Assembly (NCBI GenBank): GCA_024640585.1
Contig: JAHEEQ010000026.1
Location: forward strand, 1-7,150
DNA from: Micrococcales bacterium
Lineage (GTDB): Bacteria; Actinomycetota; Actinomycetes; S36-B12; UBA5976
DNA: 7,150 nucleotides
Reading direction: 5' to 3'
Shown here: positions 1-5,928 of the stretch, one piece after another
Position numbering within the stretch: position 1 is the first letter of the stretch
How the letters are laid out: every line of letters begins with the position of its first letter
Notes under the pieces: model-generated
The model's database searches: none
What the model was told of the DNA's origin: nothing
What the model saw: the letters and a program-made list of their open reading frames with translations, nothing else
Position numbers and translations under genes: made by a program

Positions 1-151
1 CCAACCAAGACTTCGCCGTTCTTAGCGAAAGCCACGATTGATGGGGTGGTTCGAGCACCTTCAGCGTTGGCGATAACTGTTGGTTCGCCACCTTCTAGTA
101 CGCAACCACTGAGTTTGTGGTTCCTAAGTCGATTCCGACTGCACGGGCCAT
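1..151 (-). CDS. dnaK: Molecular chaperone DnaK (Hsp70), N-terminal fragment with an apparent frameshift
   Basis: DnaK is the cytosolic ATP-dependent Hsp70 chaperone that works with DnaJ and GrpE. Read leftward from ATG at 151, the first 17 residues include [12 protein letters not shown], the Hsp70 phosphate-1 loop of the nucleotide-binding domain. The frame then hits a stop at once (Tyr-TAG). Moving one base restores an uninterrupted DnaK sequence ([20 protein letters not shown] and onward) to the window edge. Adding one G in GCG(G)TACTA, near positions 100-103, gives the expected VAVLEGG. A strong GGAGG (157-161 on the + strand) lies 5 bases upstream of the ATG. The rest of the gene is outside the window. 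No HspR/HAIR-type inverted repeat is visible in the 142-bp gap to the divergent gene. Identity is very secure. Because dnaK is normally essential, I think the missing base is more likely a sequence error than a real mutation. Confidence 0.93.
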
Positions 152-293
152 GTTTTCCTCCAAAGTAGATGGGTTATGGGCATAGGGTAAAGCCAAATCC
201 TGAATCTGTCATTTCGAGCATCATCCAATGTGAGCCAGACTGACGCAGATTTCTGTCCCACTGTAAGACAAGCCAGCGTTTAGGCTCAGGTTT

Positions 294-731
294 ATGGAAC
301 TTCGCAGTGCGCAAGCGGCCGATTCAGCCCAAATTCCCCAGATTGCAAGATCAGCTCGCGAAACCGCTATGCCCTACCTTCCAGATCTACACACACCAGC
401 CGAAGACCTCGCCTTTTATTCATCCGAGCTTGAAAACTCCAACTGCCAAGTAGCGCTAGTCGCCGGCCAGGTCGTGGGCTTTGGGTGTGTCCGCAATGGC
501 TGGCTCAACCATCTCTATGTCTCTCCTGAATTCCAGGGCCAAGGAATCGGCTCAGCTCTACTAAATCAATTGAATGGTGAAATCCAACAATTCTGGGTCT
601 TTCAAAAAAACTTGCATGCGCGCGATTTCTACAAACGCCGCGGGTTTGTAGAAGTTGAATTTACTAATGGTGAGGGAAATGAAGAACAAGAACCTGATGT
701 TCGATTCAGTTCTTTAGTTATCCACAGTTGA
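294..731 (+). CDS. GNAT-family N-acetyltransferase
   Basis: This 145-residue protein fits a stand-alone GNAT domain, which transfers acetyl from acetyl-CoA to an amine in the cytosol. Motif A, which binds the pyrophosphate of CoA, is VSPEFQGQGIGSALL at residues 76-90 with the Q-x-x-G-x-G signature. The preceding strand NHLYV and the later NLHARDFYKRRGF (107-118), with its AR-FY helix, complete the fold. An N-terminal AMPYLPDLHT (25-34) and a C-terminal NEEQEPDVRF (129-138) recur in a GNAT subgroup I recognise, but its substrate is unknown to me. It is transcribed divergently from dnaK. No good Shine-Dalgarno precedes the ATG. A TAGGCT (281-286) matching the actinobacterial TANNNT -10 lies 7 bases upstream, so the message may be leaderless. 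An in-frame TAG just upstream rules out a longer protein. Confidence 0.9.
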   Translation: MELRSAQAADSAQIPQIARSARETAMPYLPDLHTPAEDLAFYSSELENSNCQVALVAGQVVGFGCVRNGWLNHLYVSPEFQGQGIGSALLNQLNGEIQQFWVFQKNLHARDFYKRRGFVEVEFTNGEGNEEQEPDVRFSSLVIHS

Positions 732-777
732 ATAAAAATCCCCATTTACAATCCAAATTCTTAATTAAAATATACCT

Positions 778-851
778 AGAGCCAAGACACTCGAGCGAGT
801 GATGGAGGTTCTACCCGCTCCTGGTGCATTGCATCAGGAGCTTTTTATTTT
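778..851 (+). ncRNA. Candidate small RNA with its own promoter and terminator
   Basis: After the GNAT stop there is promoter-like sequence: TTTACA (745-750) and TAAAAT (766-771, five of six matches to TATAAT). The spacing is short at 15 bp; AAATAT at 768-773 gives 17 bp instead. A start near A778 would make a transcript of about 74 nt. It contains a small hairpin CACTC-GAGC-GAGTG (788-801) and ends in the strong terminator hairpin at 817-841 plus T-tract. A GGAG (804-807) could pair with CTCC (818-821) of the terminator, which would allow an alternative fold. It matches no RNA family I recognise. It may equally be the 3' UTR and terminator of the GNAT message. The only ORF inside, about 20 codons from ATG at 802, lacks a ribosome binding site. 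Confidence 0.35.
817..851 (+). terminator. Rho-independent terminator
   Basis: GCTCCTGGTGCA and TGCATCAGGAGC form an almost perfect inverted repeat (817-841) with one G-T wobble, leaving a stem of about 10-11 bp and a tiny loop. It is followed directly by TTTTTATTTT (842-851). The hairpin and T-tract fit rightward transcription, ending the GNAT message or a short RNA made from this spacer. The 3' flank of the leftward DUF3800 gene lies just to the right, but no T-tract is present on that strand, so it is not an obvious terminator for that gene. Confidence 0.88.
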
Positions 852-932
852 GGGCTATATCTGAATTTCAAATACAAGATTTTTGTCTAAAATCTTTAAT
901 AAAGAGCTTGGTGCGATTTCTGCAACTGACTT

Positions 933-1568
933 TTAAGGTTCATAAAAAGCTCTCCAACTTGAATAAGCAATTAAGTCTGCAAATTGAATAAAATTTGAAT
1001 GATGAGAATTTCGAGGCACAGGATCTTCAATAGCTTGAATGGGCAATTTGCCATTTATCGCACTTTTTCTTGCTTCCCTAGCAATTTTCCTAATTAATTT
1101 ATTTTCTCCCTCATCATGGAAAAGTAAGAAATTTGTAAATTCCGAAAACATATCACAGAGCTGGATTTCCTCAAATAATTTTTTCCAAACTAATTCATAT
1201 GATACTTGTGTCGAATGTTTCAAAACTTTGTGACCAATAACGGACAATGTGGATACTTTGTTTGAATTCAAGAAGTCGAATTGTGCCTTGTCTATTAAAC
1301 GCCTATCGTTTGGCTGCAAAAGATAGCAACGTGAAGCTTGAGTATTTCTGATCAGGGTTTTTGCCTTAATTTCTTCACTGGGTGGAATTTCAAACCGTCG
1401 AAATATATCCTTTCTAAACTCTTGAACTGCCTTGTCAATTGGTTGCCATCTATCTACATCTATCAATAAGGCACCTAGGGTGAAAGTCTGAGACGAACCT
1501 TTTGCTTTCCCGGGATCCCCAGATTCGTCAACATATGCAATCAATGTCTTGCCGATTCTTTCTACCAT
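933..1568 (-). CDS. DUF3800 domain protein, possibly C-terminally truncated
   Basis: The 211-residue product starts with the DUF3800 signature YVDESGDPG (12-20), containing the paired acids D14 and E15. Further conserved-looking polar sites are EIKAK (66-70), HDEGE (151-155) and, near the end, QFADLIAY (195-202) with D198. DUF3800 proteins are widespread in accessory and mobile regions. The spread of acidic residues has a nuclease-like look, but I know of no firmly established activity and assign none. There is no signal peptide or membrane segment. ATG at 1568 begins close to the domain start, as in relatives, although the Shine-Dalgarno is poor. The gene is visibly more AT-rich than its neighbours. 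Past the TAA at 933-935 the same frame stays open for 25 codons (KSVAEIAPSSLLKILDK and so on) down to a TAG at 855-857. That stretch looks like the normal C-terminal tail, so a nonsense change may have shortened the protein. Confidence 0.85.
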   Translation of the reverse strand: MVERIGKTLIAYVDESGDPGKAKGSSQTFTLGALLIDVDRWQPIDKAVQEFRKDIFRRFEIPPSEEIKAKTLIRNTQASRCYLLQPNDRRLIDKAQFDFLNSNKVSTLSVIGHKVLKHSTQVSYELVWKKLFEEIQLCDMFSEFTNFLLFHDEGENKLIRKIAREARKSAINGKLPIQAIEDPVPRNSHHSNFIQFADLIAYSSWRAFYEP

Positions 1569-1706
1569 TCTTAACCAATCTCAAAATAACCGATAATTCA
1601 TAATGTCATGTTTTGCCTTCACAATTTGGTCAGATAAAAGTCGGGGGATAAATACCATTCCAAACGATCTGTTCACAAAAACAGTAATCCAAACAGGAGT
1701 TACGCC

Positions 1707-1910
1707 ATGGGCAAACTAATTCGAATTCCTTCAAATTCAGGTCCAAACAATGAACTGATTTATGAAGGTGAGGGAGAATCGAAAAAGTGCTTCATAGTTT
1801 GTGAATGTGGAACCCGTATGGAGATTGGTTCATTTCGCCACTCTTGGTCAATTATTGAGACCAGAGTTAAGTGGGAAGCGCACCTGAAGGAAGCCCATAA
1901 CCCTGCATGA
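1707..1910 (+). CDS. Small hypothetical protein with possible Cys/His metal site
   Basis: I do not recognise this 67-residue protein. It is supported as a real gene by a clear AGGAG (1695-1699) seven bases before the ATG and by its position in an otherwise empty stretch. The middle carries C28-x3-C32-x-C34 (CFIVCECG), and the C-terminus carries HLKEAH (H59-x4-H64), with H45 between them. A CxC...HxxxxH arrangement could bind zinc, but this is inference and the spacing does not match a finger class I can name. There is no membrane segment. It is transcribed divergently from the DUF3800 gene across a 138-bp spacer, and it ends 27 bases before the HAD gene on the same strand. A weak promoter-like pair, TTGGTC (1626-1631) and TAAATA (1649-1654) at 17-bp spacing, lies upstream. 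Confidence 0.68.
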   Translation: MGKLIRIPSNSGPNNELIYEGEGESKKCFIVCECGTRMEIGSFRHSWSIIETRVKWEAHLKEAHNPA

Positions 1911-1925
1911 ACTGGCATTCGCTTC

Positions 1926-1931
1926 TAATCT
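1926..1931 (+). promoter_or_regulatory. Candidate -10 element for a leaderless HAD-phosphatase transcript
   Basis: TAATCT fits the actinobacterial TANNNT -10 pattern and sits at -12 to -7 relative to the A of the ATG at 1938. That is the spacing expected when transcription starts on the start codon. No Shine-Dalgarno is present in the bases before the ATG. No convincing -35 box is seen. Confidence 0.4.
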
Positions 1932-1937
1932 AGCCCC

Positions 1938-2726
1938 ATGGCAATCGCAGCATTTTTCGACCTGGATAAAACCATCCTCGGAACATCCTCGACGCTTGCA
2001 TTTACAAAACCACTTTATGAACAAGGTTTAATCAAACGAGCAGATGTAGTACAAAGTGCATATCGGCAATTTGTATTCACAATCGCGGGAGCGGACCACG
2101 ATCAGACCGAGCGGATGCGCCAATATCTCTCAACTTTAGTTGCGGGTTGGGATGTTGAAATGCTCCACGGAGTCGTCAACGATTCACTTTCGGAACAAAT
2201 CACCCCGACCGTTCACGCTGAAGCGCTCGAACTAATTGAGTACCACAAAAAACAAGGTCATACTGTTGTAATTGTTTCAGCTTCTGGATCTGAAATTGTG
2301 AAGCCAGTTGCAGAGTTATTAGGTGCAGATTTCACAATCGCAACCGAACTTGAAGTCTTCAATGGCAAGTACACAGGTCAAATAAGTTTTTATGCATACG
2401 CCGAAAACAAAGCGCGTGCGATTAAAGATTTTGCAGAAGACCGTGGATATGACCTTGCAAACTGTTTTGCATACAGTGATTCGATTACCGATCTACCAAT
2501 GTTGGAAGTGGTTGGCCATCCAAACGCAGTTAATCCAGATTCCGCATTAAAAGAAACTGCCATGGATCGAAGCTGGCCAATACTTCGTTTTGAAAAACCA
2601 GCTGCATTGAAAAGGCCAATCATTGATCATCCAGAGCAACAAAAGGCATTGGTAGCAATTGGAATCTTTGCAATCTTTATGACCTGGTGGTTCAAACGCC
2701 GAAAAGCAAAACGGGCTGTGTTATGA
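1938..2726 (+). CDS. HAD-IB family phosphatase (SerB/PSPase-like) with C-terminal hydrophobic segment
   Basis: The protein has 262 residues and all four HAD motifs. Motif I is FFDLDKT (D8 nucleophile, D10). Motif II is VIVSAS (S114). The motif III lysine is in NKARAIKDF (K158). Motif IV is YSDSITDLPML (D181, D185). This order and the helical cap between motifs I and II match subfamily IB, whose best-known member is phosphoserine phosphatase. The many IB relatives in actinobacteria act on uncertain phosphoesters, so the substrate cannot be named. An uncharacterised HAD protein (Rv3661, from memory) lies near acs in M. tuberculosis. Residues 237-252 are strongly hydrophobic (ALVAIGIFAIFMTWWF) and are followed by KRRKAKR, suggesting membrane attachment. 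The start has no Shine-Dalgarno, and a TANNNT box at -12 suggests leaderless translation. The stop overlaps the next gene's start as ATGA, which indicates co-transcription with the LytTR gene. Confidence 0.9.
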   Translation: MAIAAFFDLDKTILGTSSTLAFTKPLYEQGLIKRADVVQSAYRQFVFTIAGADHDQTERMRQYLSTLVAGWDVEMLHGVVNDSLSEQITPTVHAEALELIEYHKKQGHTVVIVSASGSEIVKPVAELLGADFTIATELEVFNGKYTGQISFYAYAENKARAIKDFAEDRGYDLANCFAYSDSITDLPMLEVVGHPNAVNPDSALKETAMDRSWPILRFEKPAALKRPIIDHPEQQKALVAIGIFAIFMTWWFKRRKAKRAVL

Positions 2727-3418
2727 GTTTGCGTTGTTTGGCACTAGATGCTGAGAAATCTGCATTAGCAGAACTTGCTTATTTATTGGACAACGATCCA
2801 AGAGTGGGTCAAGTAATACCTATTTCCGAGGCCGAACAGGCGTCCGCTGCATTGAAACAACAGAAGATTGATGCAGTTTTTGTCTGCCTGGTTCACCATT
2901 CTGTTGAACAAGTAAATAGTTTGCTAGCCCCTTATGCGGAGCACACGAAATTTGTTGCACTTTCCCGAAGACCAGAGGACGCTTACGATGCTTTTGAATT
3001 CGGTGCCATTGACTTCATCCTCAAACCCATAAATCGCGAAAACATAAATCGCGCAATGGTGCGATTGGAAAATATATTTACCCCGACTATTTCAAATGTA
3101 AATGTGAAAATCAAAGTCGAACACAACGGAAATACTTATTTTGTTCAAAGTAACGAAGTGTTTTTCATTCAAGCTAGTGGGGACTTTTCATTAGTCACAA
3201 CTCCACGTGGTGAATTTATCGCAAAGTGTTCACTTGCAAAACTTTCTGAAACTTTGGCAGACGCTGGATTTGAAAGAGTTCATCGGCAGTGGCTTGTTCA
3301 GCTAGCACATGTGGACGCCGTACTAAATGATTTCGGCTGTATTAACTTGCAAGTAGCCGGGAAGCACATCCCAGTTTCAAGACGCTGTGCGAGAAATGTG
3401 CGTACAAAGTTGGCCTAA
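2723..3418 (+). CDS. LytTR-family transcriptional regulator with degenerate receiver domain
   Basis: This 231-residue protein combines an N-terminal CheY-like receiver fold (about 1-118) with a C-terminal LytTR DNA-binding domain (about 128-230). The receiver retains D9, S81 (ALSRR) and K101 in FILKP. The strand that normally ends in the phospho-acceptor Asp reads IDAVFVCL, placing C55 where Asp is expected, and the usual acidic pair near the N-terminus is reduced to D9 and E11. It therefore probably cannot be phosphorylated in the normal way. The LytTR part shows NEVFFIQASGDFSLV and the ERVHRQWLV core. ATG at 2723 is preferred over upstream alternatives because it overlaps the HAD stop (ATGA) and opens directly on the first receiver strand. 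No histidine kinase gene is adjacent. The next gene, 80 bases on, is acs; LytTR regulators lie near acetate-uptake genes in some actinobacteria, so control of acs is plausible but inferred. Confidence 0.88.
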   Translation: MSLRCLALDAEKSALAELAYLLDNDPRVGQVIPISEAEQASAALKQQKIDAVFVCLVHHSVEQVNSLLAPYAEHTKFVALSRRPEDAYDAFEFGAIDFILKPINRENINRAMVRLENIFTPTISNVNVKIKVEHNGNTYFVQSNEVFFIQASGDFSLVTTPRGEFIAKCSLAKLSETLADAGFERVHRQWLVQLAHVDAVLNDFGCINLQVAGKHIPVSRRCARNVRTKLA

Positions 3419-3428
3419 GTACGGCCAA
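3410..3428. promoter_or_regulatory. 19-bp palindrome upstream of acs, candidate operator
   Basis: TTGGCC-N7-GGCCAA is a perfect 6+6 bp dyad spanning the stop codon of the LytTR gene. Its centre is about 50 bp upstream of the start site predicted from the acs -10 box, which is a common place for an activator to bind. There is no T-tract after it, so it is unlikely to be a terminator. It does not resemble the CRP/GlxR site (TGTGA-N6-TCACA). Which protein binds is unknown. Confidence 0.35.
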
Positions 3429-3456
3429 ACCCTAGAAGTCTGCACCACTCTCCCCT

Positions 3457-3462
3457 TATTCT
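3457..3462 (+). promoter_or_regulatory. Candidate -10 element of the acs promoter
   Basis: TATTCT matches TANNNT and would start transcription near 3469, giving a leader of about 30 nt that includes the acs Shine-Dalgarno. No good -35 hexamer lies 16-18 bp upstream (AGAAGT is poor). That would fit a promoter needing an activator, possibly acting at the palindrome 29 bp further upstream. Confidence 0.35.
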
Positions 3463-3487
3463 TTGCGCAGAAAAACCACACAAGGAC

Positions 3488-3494
3488 AAGGAAG
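3488..3494 (+). promoter_or_regulatory. Ribosome binding site deciding the acs start
   Basis: AAGGAAG stands 4 bases before GTG 3499 and selects it over the upstream in-frame TTG at 3463, which has no such site. The resulting N-terminus ([10 protein letters not shown]) also looks like the usual start of actinobacterial Acs proteins. Confidence 0.7.
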
Positions 3495-3498
3495 TCTC

Positions 3499-5451
3499 GT
3501 GAGCGACGAAACCCTCTCAAATCTGCTACATGAAAATCGCACTTTTGAGCCACCTAAAGAATTAGCCAAAAATGCAAATGCCAAGGCAGATATGTATGTC
3601 GAGGCTTCGAAGGACCGCTTGGCATTTTGGGACAAGCAGGCGGAGCGCCTCACTTGGGAAACCAAATGGACTCAAACCTTGGACTGGTCAAATGCACCGT
3701 TCGTAAAATGGTTTGTTGGTGGCAAATTAAACGTCGCATATAACTGCGTTGATCGTCATGTCGAAAATGGCTTAGGCAGTCGAGTTGCACTCCACTTCGA
3801 AGGTGAACCTGGTGACACTCAAACAATTACATACTCTGATTTGCAAGACCGAGTGAACAAGGCTGCAAATGCACTAACTGCTTTAAATGTCGGCAAGGGT
3901 GACCGAGTTGCGATTTATATGCCGATGATTCCTGAGGCAGTTGTTGCTATGTTGGCATGTGCACGAGTTGGTGCAATCCACTCTGTTGTATTTGGTGGCT
4001 TTTCAGCCGAAGCGTTGCGTTCACGTATTGATGATGCGCAAGCAAAACTTGTCATTACTGCCGATGGTCAAAATCGTCGCGGTACTGCAATGCCATTAAA
4101 ACCAGCGGTTGATGAAGCAGTCGCCCAAACTCCAAGTGTTGAAAAAGTCTTGGTTGTTAAACGCACAGGTGGTGACGTTGTTTGGGGTGATAAAGATGTT
4201 TGGTGGCATGACTTAGTTGATGGGCAATCAACATCGCACAAACCAGAAGCATTCGATTCCGAACAACCGCTTTACATTCTCTACACTTCAGGAACCACGG
4301 GAAAACCAAAAGGAATCTTGCACACAAGTGGTGGCTACTTAACTCAAGCAGCGTTCACCCACTTCAATGTTTTTGATCTAAAACCAGAAACAGATGTGTA
4401 TTGGTGCACAGCTGATATCGGTTGGGTGACTGGTCACTCGTACATTGTTTACGGGCCGCTTGCAAATGGTGCAACTCAAGTTATTTACGAAGGAACGCCA
4501 GATACTCCGCACAAAGGTCGTTTTTGGGAAATCATTGAGAAATACGGTGTCACTATTTTCTACACCGCACCAACTGCGATTCGTACATTTATGAAATGGG
4601 GCGATGAATTCCCAGAAAAACATAATCTCAAATCACTTCGAGTGCTTGGCTCTGTTGGCGAACCAATCAATCCAGAAGCATGGATGTGGTACCGAGAAGT
4701 TATAGGTGGAAACAATTGCCCAATCGTTGACACTTGGTGGCAAACCGAAACTGGTGCGATCATGATCTCGCCTCTTCCAGGTGTTACTGCATGCAAACCA
4801 GGCTCTGCAATGAAGCCACTTCCAGGAATTGGTGCTGAAATTTTTGACGACAATGCGGCAGCAGTCGGAAATGGACAAGGTGGGTATCTAGTTCTTACCG
4901 AACCGTGGCCTTCCATGTTGCGCGGCATTTGGGGTGACGAGCAACGTTTTATCGAAACTTATTGGTCTCGTTTCACTGGAAATTACTTTGCTGGAGATGG
5001 TGCAAAGTGGGATGAAGACGGAGCGATTTGGTTGCTAGGTCGCGTGGATGACGTAATGAATGTTTCTGGACACCGCATCTCGACAACTGAAGTTGAATCT
5101 GCATTGGTCTCACATCCTGCTGTTGCAGAAGCAGCTGTGGTTGGCGCAAGCGACTCAACAACTGGCCAAGGCATTGTTGCGTTTGTTATTTTGCGAGGTG
5201 GAGTTGAAGATGGCGAAGGACTTGTAAAACAACTTCGCGATCACGTAGCTAAAGAAATCGGACCAATCGCCAAACCAAGACAAATAATGGTCGTGCCAGA
5301 ACTTCCAAAAACTCGTTCTGGAAAAATTATGCGGCGCTTGCTACGCGACGTAGCGGAGAATCGTTCAATGGGAGATGCCACAACTTTGGCAGATCCGACC
5401 GTTATGAACTTAATTTCTCAGGGTTTGGCCACTGGCAAGAGTGAAGATTAG
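3499..5451 (+). CDS. acs: Acetyl-CoA synthetase (AMP-forming acetate-CoA ligase)
   Basis: The enzyme activates acetate with ATP to acetyl-AMP and then forms acetyl-CoA in the cytosol, feeding the TCA cycle, glyoxylate route or lipid synthesis. From GTG 3499 it has 650 residues, the normal full length. Visible family motifs are the ATP-binding loop [11 protein letters not shown] (262-272), the DTWWQTETG core (411-419), the hinge region [13 protein letters not shown] before the C-terminal domain, and [11 protein letters not shown] near the end with catalytic K609. K609 is the lysine that protein acetylation switches off in Salmonella Acs. W414 is the tryptophan that limits the acyl pocket to acetate, which argues against a propionyl-CoA synthetase. 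It follows the LytTR regulator after 80 bp and precedes the holin-like gene by 42 bp, an arrangement like that around acs in mycobacteria. No frameshift or missing motif was seen. Confidence 0.97.
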   Translation: MSDETLSNLLHENRTFEPPKELAKNANAKADMYVEASKDRLAFWDKQAERLTWETKWTQTLDWSNAPFVKWFVGGKLNVAYNCVDRHVENGLGSRVALHFEGEPGDTQTITYSDLQDRVNKAANALTALNVGKGDRVAIYMPMIPEAVVAMLACARVGAIHSVVFGGFSAEALRSRIDDAQAKLVITADGQNRRGTAMPLKPAVDEAVAQTPSVEKVLVVKRTGGDVVWGDKDVWWHDLVDGQSTSHKPEAFDSEQPLYILYTSGTTGKPKGILHTSGGYLTQAAFTHFNVFDLKPETDVYWCTADIGWVTGHSYIVYGPLANGATQVIYEGTPDTPHKGRFWEIIEKYGVTIFYTAPTAIRTFMKWGDEFPEKHNLKSLRVLGSVGEPINPEAWMWYREVIGGNNCPIVDTWWQTETGAIMISPLPGVTACKPGSAMKPLPGIGAEIFDDNAAAVGNGQGGYLVLTEPWPSMLRGIWGDEQRFIETYWSRFTGNYFAGDGAKWDEDGAIWLLGRVDDVMNVSGHRISTTEVESALVSHPAVAEAAVVGASDSTTGQGIVAFVILRGGVEDGEGLVKQLRDHVAKEIGPIAKPRQIMVVPELPKTRSGKIMRRLLRDVAENRSMGDATTLADPTVMNLISQGLATGKSED

Positions 5452-5479
5452 GCAAAGGCGATTTCGGACTAACCTTGCC
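5451..5479 (+). other. Hairpin in the acs-holin intergenic gap
   Basis: GGCAAAGG at the acs stop can pair with CCTTGCC, forming a 7-bp stem with one bulged A and a 14-nt loop. There is no following T-tract, and the holin gene's AGGAGG comes 4 bases later, so it is not a classical terminator. It could stabilise or process the message between the genes, or be chance. Confidence 0.25.
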
Positions 5480-5493
5480 TTGTAGGAGGCATC

Positions 5494-5928
5494 ATGACCA
5501 GCCCAATTGACGACCAAACCGAGGTAACACCAAAACGCTTTGGCGAACTTGTTGCCCAGTCGATTGCTGACATCCAGACACTGATTCGCAATCAGATTGA
5601 TTTGGCGGTAGCAGAACTAAAAGAGTCTGGCCGACGTGCGCTTCGTTCGTCTATTTTCCTCATCACTGCACTTGGCTTCTTCGCTATTTCGGGATTGTTG
5701 CTAATTATTGCGATTGCTTTCGGACTAGCAGAATTCGGAATTCCAACTTGGTTGGCTTTTGTTATTGATGCTGGCATCTTCATGTTGATTGCGGTTATTT
5801 TGTTATTACTAGCAAAGAGCAATGCTTCAAAAGTGAAAGCTCCAACAAAGGCAGCAGATGCGTTTGAAAAATCAGTCAACAGCATCACTGCCGCAGTAAC
5901 TCGAACTGATGTGGATTCAAATTCTTGA
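5494..5928 (+). CDS. Phage-holin-superfamily (holin_3_6-like) two-TM membrane protein
   Basis: The 144-residue protein has an N-terminal polar, helical region (about 10-50, with AQSIADIQTLIRNQIDLAVA), then two hydrophobic segments at about 53-78 and 84-107, and a polar C-terminal tail. This layout matches the chromosomal 'phage holin family' proteins common in actinobacteria (Pfam Phage_holin_3_6, from memory). Despite the name these are core genes with no proven lysis role, and no phage genes are nearby. The strong AGGAGG (5484-5489) four bases before the ATG fixes the start. The same type of gene (Rv3669) sits between acs and ephE in M. tuberculosis, which supports assignment to a conserved cluster. 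Its stop overlaps the start of the next gene (TTGA), implying translational coupling. Its function is unknown. Confidence 0.87.
   Translation: MTSPIDDQTEVTPKRFGELVAQSIADIQTLIRNQIDLAVAELKESGRRALRSSIFLITALGFFAISGLLLIIAIAFGLAEFGIPTWLAFVIDAGIFMLIAVILLLLAKSNASKVKAPTKAADAFEKSVNSITAAVTRTDVDSNS

Noticed and set aside
795..825. A tRNA or tRNA fragment (att site), from GGTTCTACCC resembling a T-arm
   Set aside because: The bases do not form a 5-bp T-stem, and no acceptor or anticodon arm can be built around them. The region is better explained by the terminator hairpin.
802..863. A 20-codon ORF over the terminator
   Set aside because: It has no ribosome binding site and most of it is the terminator stem and T-tract.
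1039..1233. Rightward 64-residue ORF with a hydrophobic N-terminus
   Set aside because: It lies wholly inside the DUF3800 gene on the opposite strand, has no ribosome binding site, and its hydrophobicity is a by-product of AT-rich antisense codons.
2687..2722. Upstream start for the LytTR regulator inside the HAD gene
   Set aside because: The extra residues (MVQTPKSKTGCV) do not look like receiver sequence, while ATG 2723 gives the classic ATGA overlap and opens on the first receiver strand.
3463..3498. Upstream TTG start adding 12 residues to Acs
   Set aside because: There is no ribosome binding site before it. GTG 3499 has AAGGAAG at suitable spacing and gives the usual N-terminus, and 3463 lies at or before the probable transcription start.
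4378..5174. Several leftward ORFs of 62-122 residues opposite acs
   Set aside because: The acs frame above them is full-length and conserved. These shadows have no family features or start signals.
5494..5928. A prophage remnant, suggested by the holin-like gene
   Set aside because: No endolysin, structural or integrase gene is nearby, and this holin type sits in a conserved chromosomal cluster next to acs in actinobacteria.
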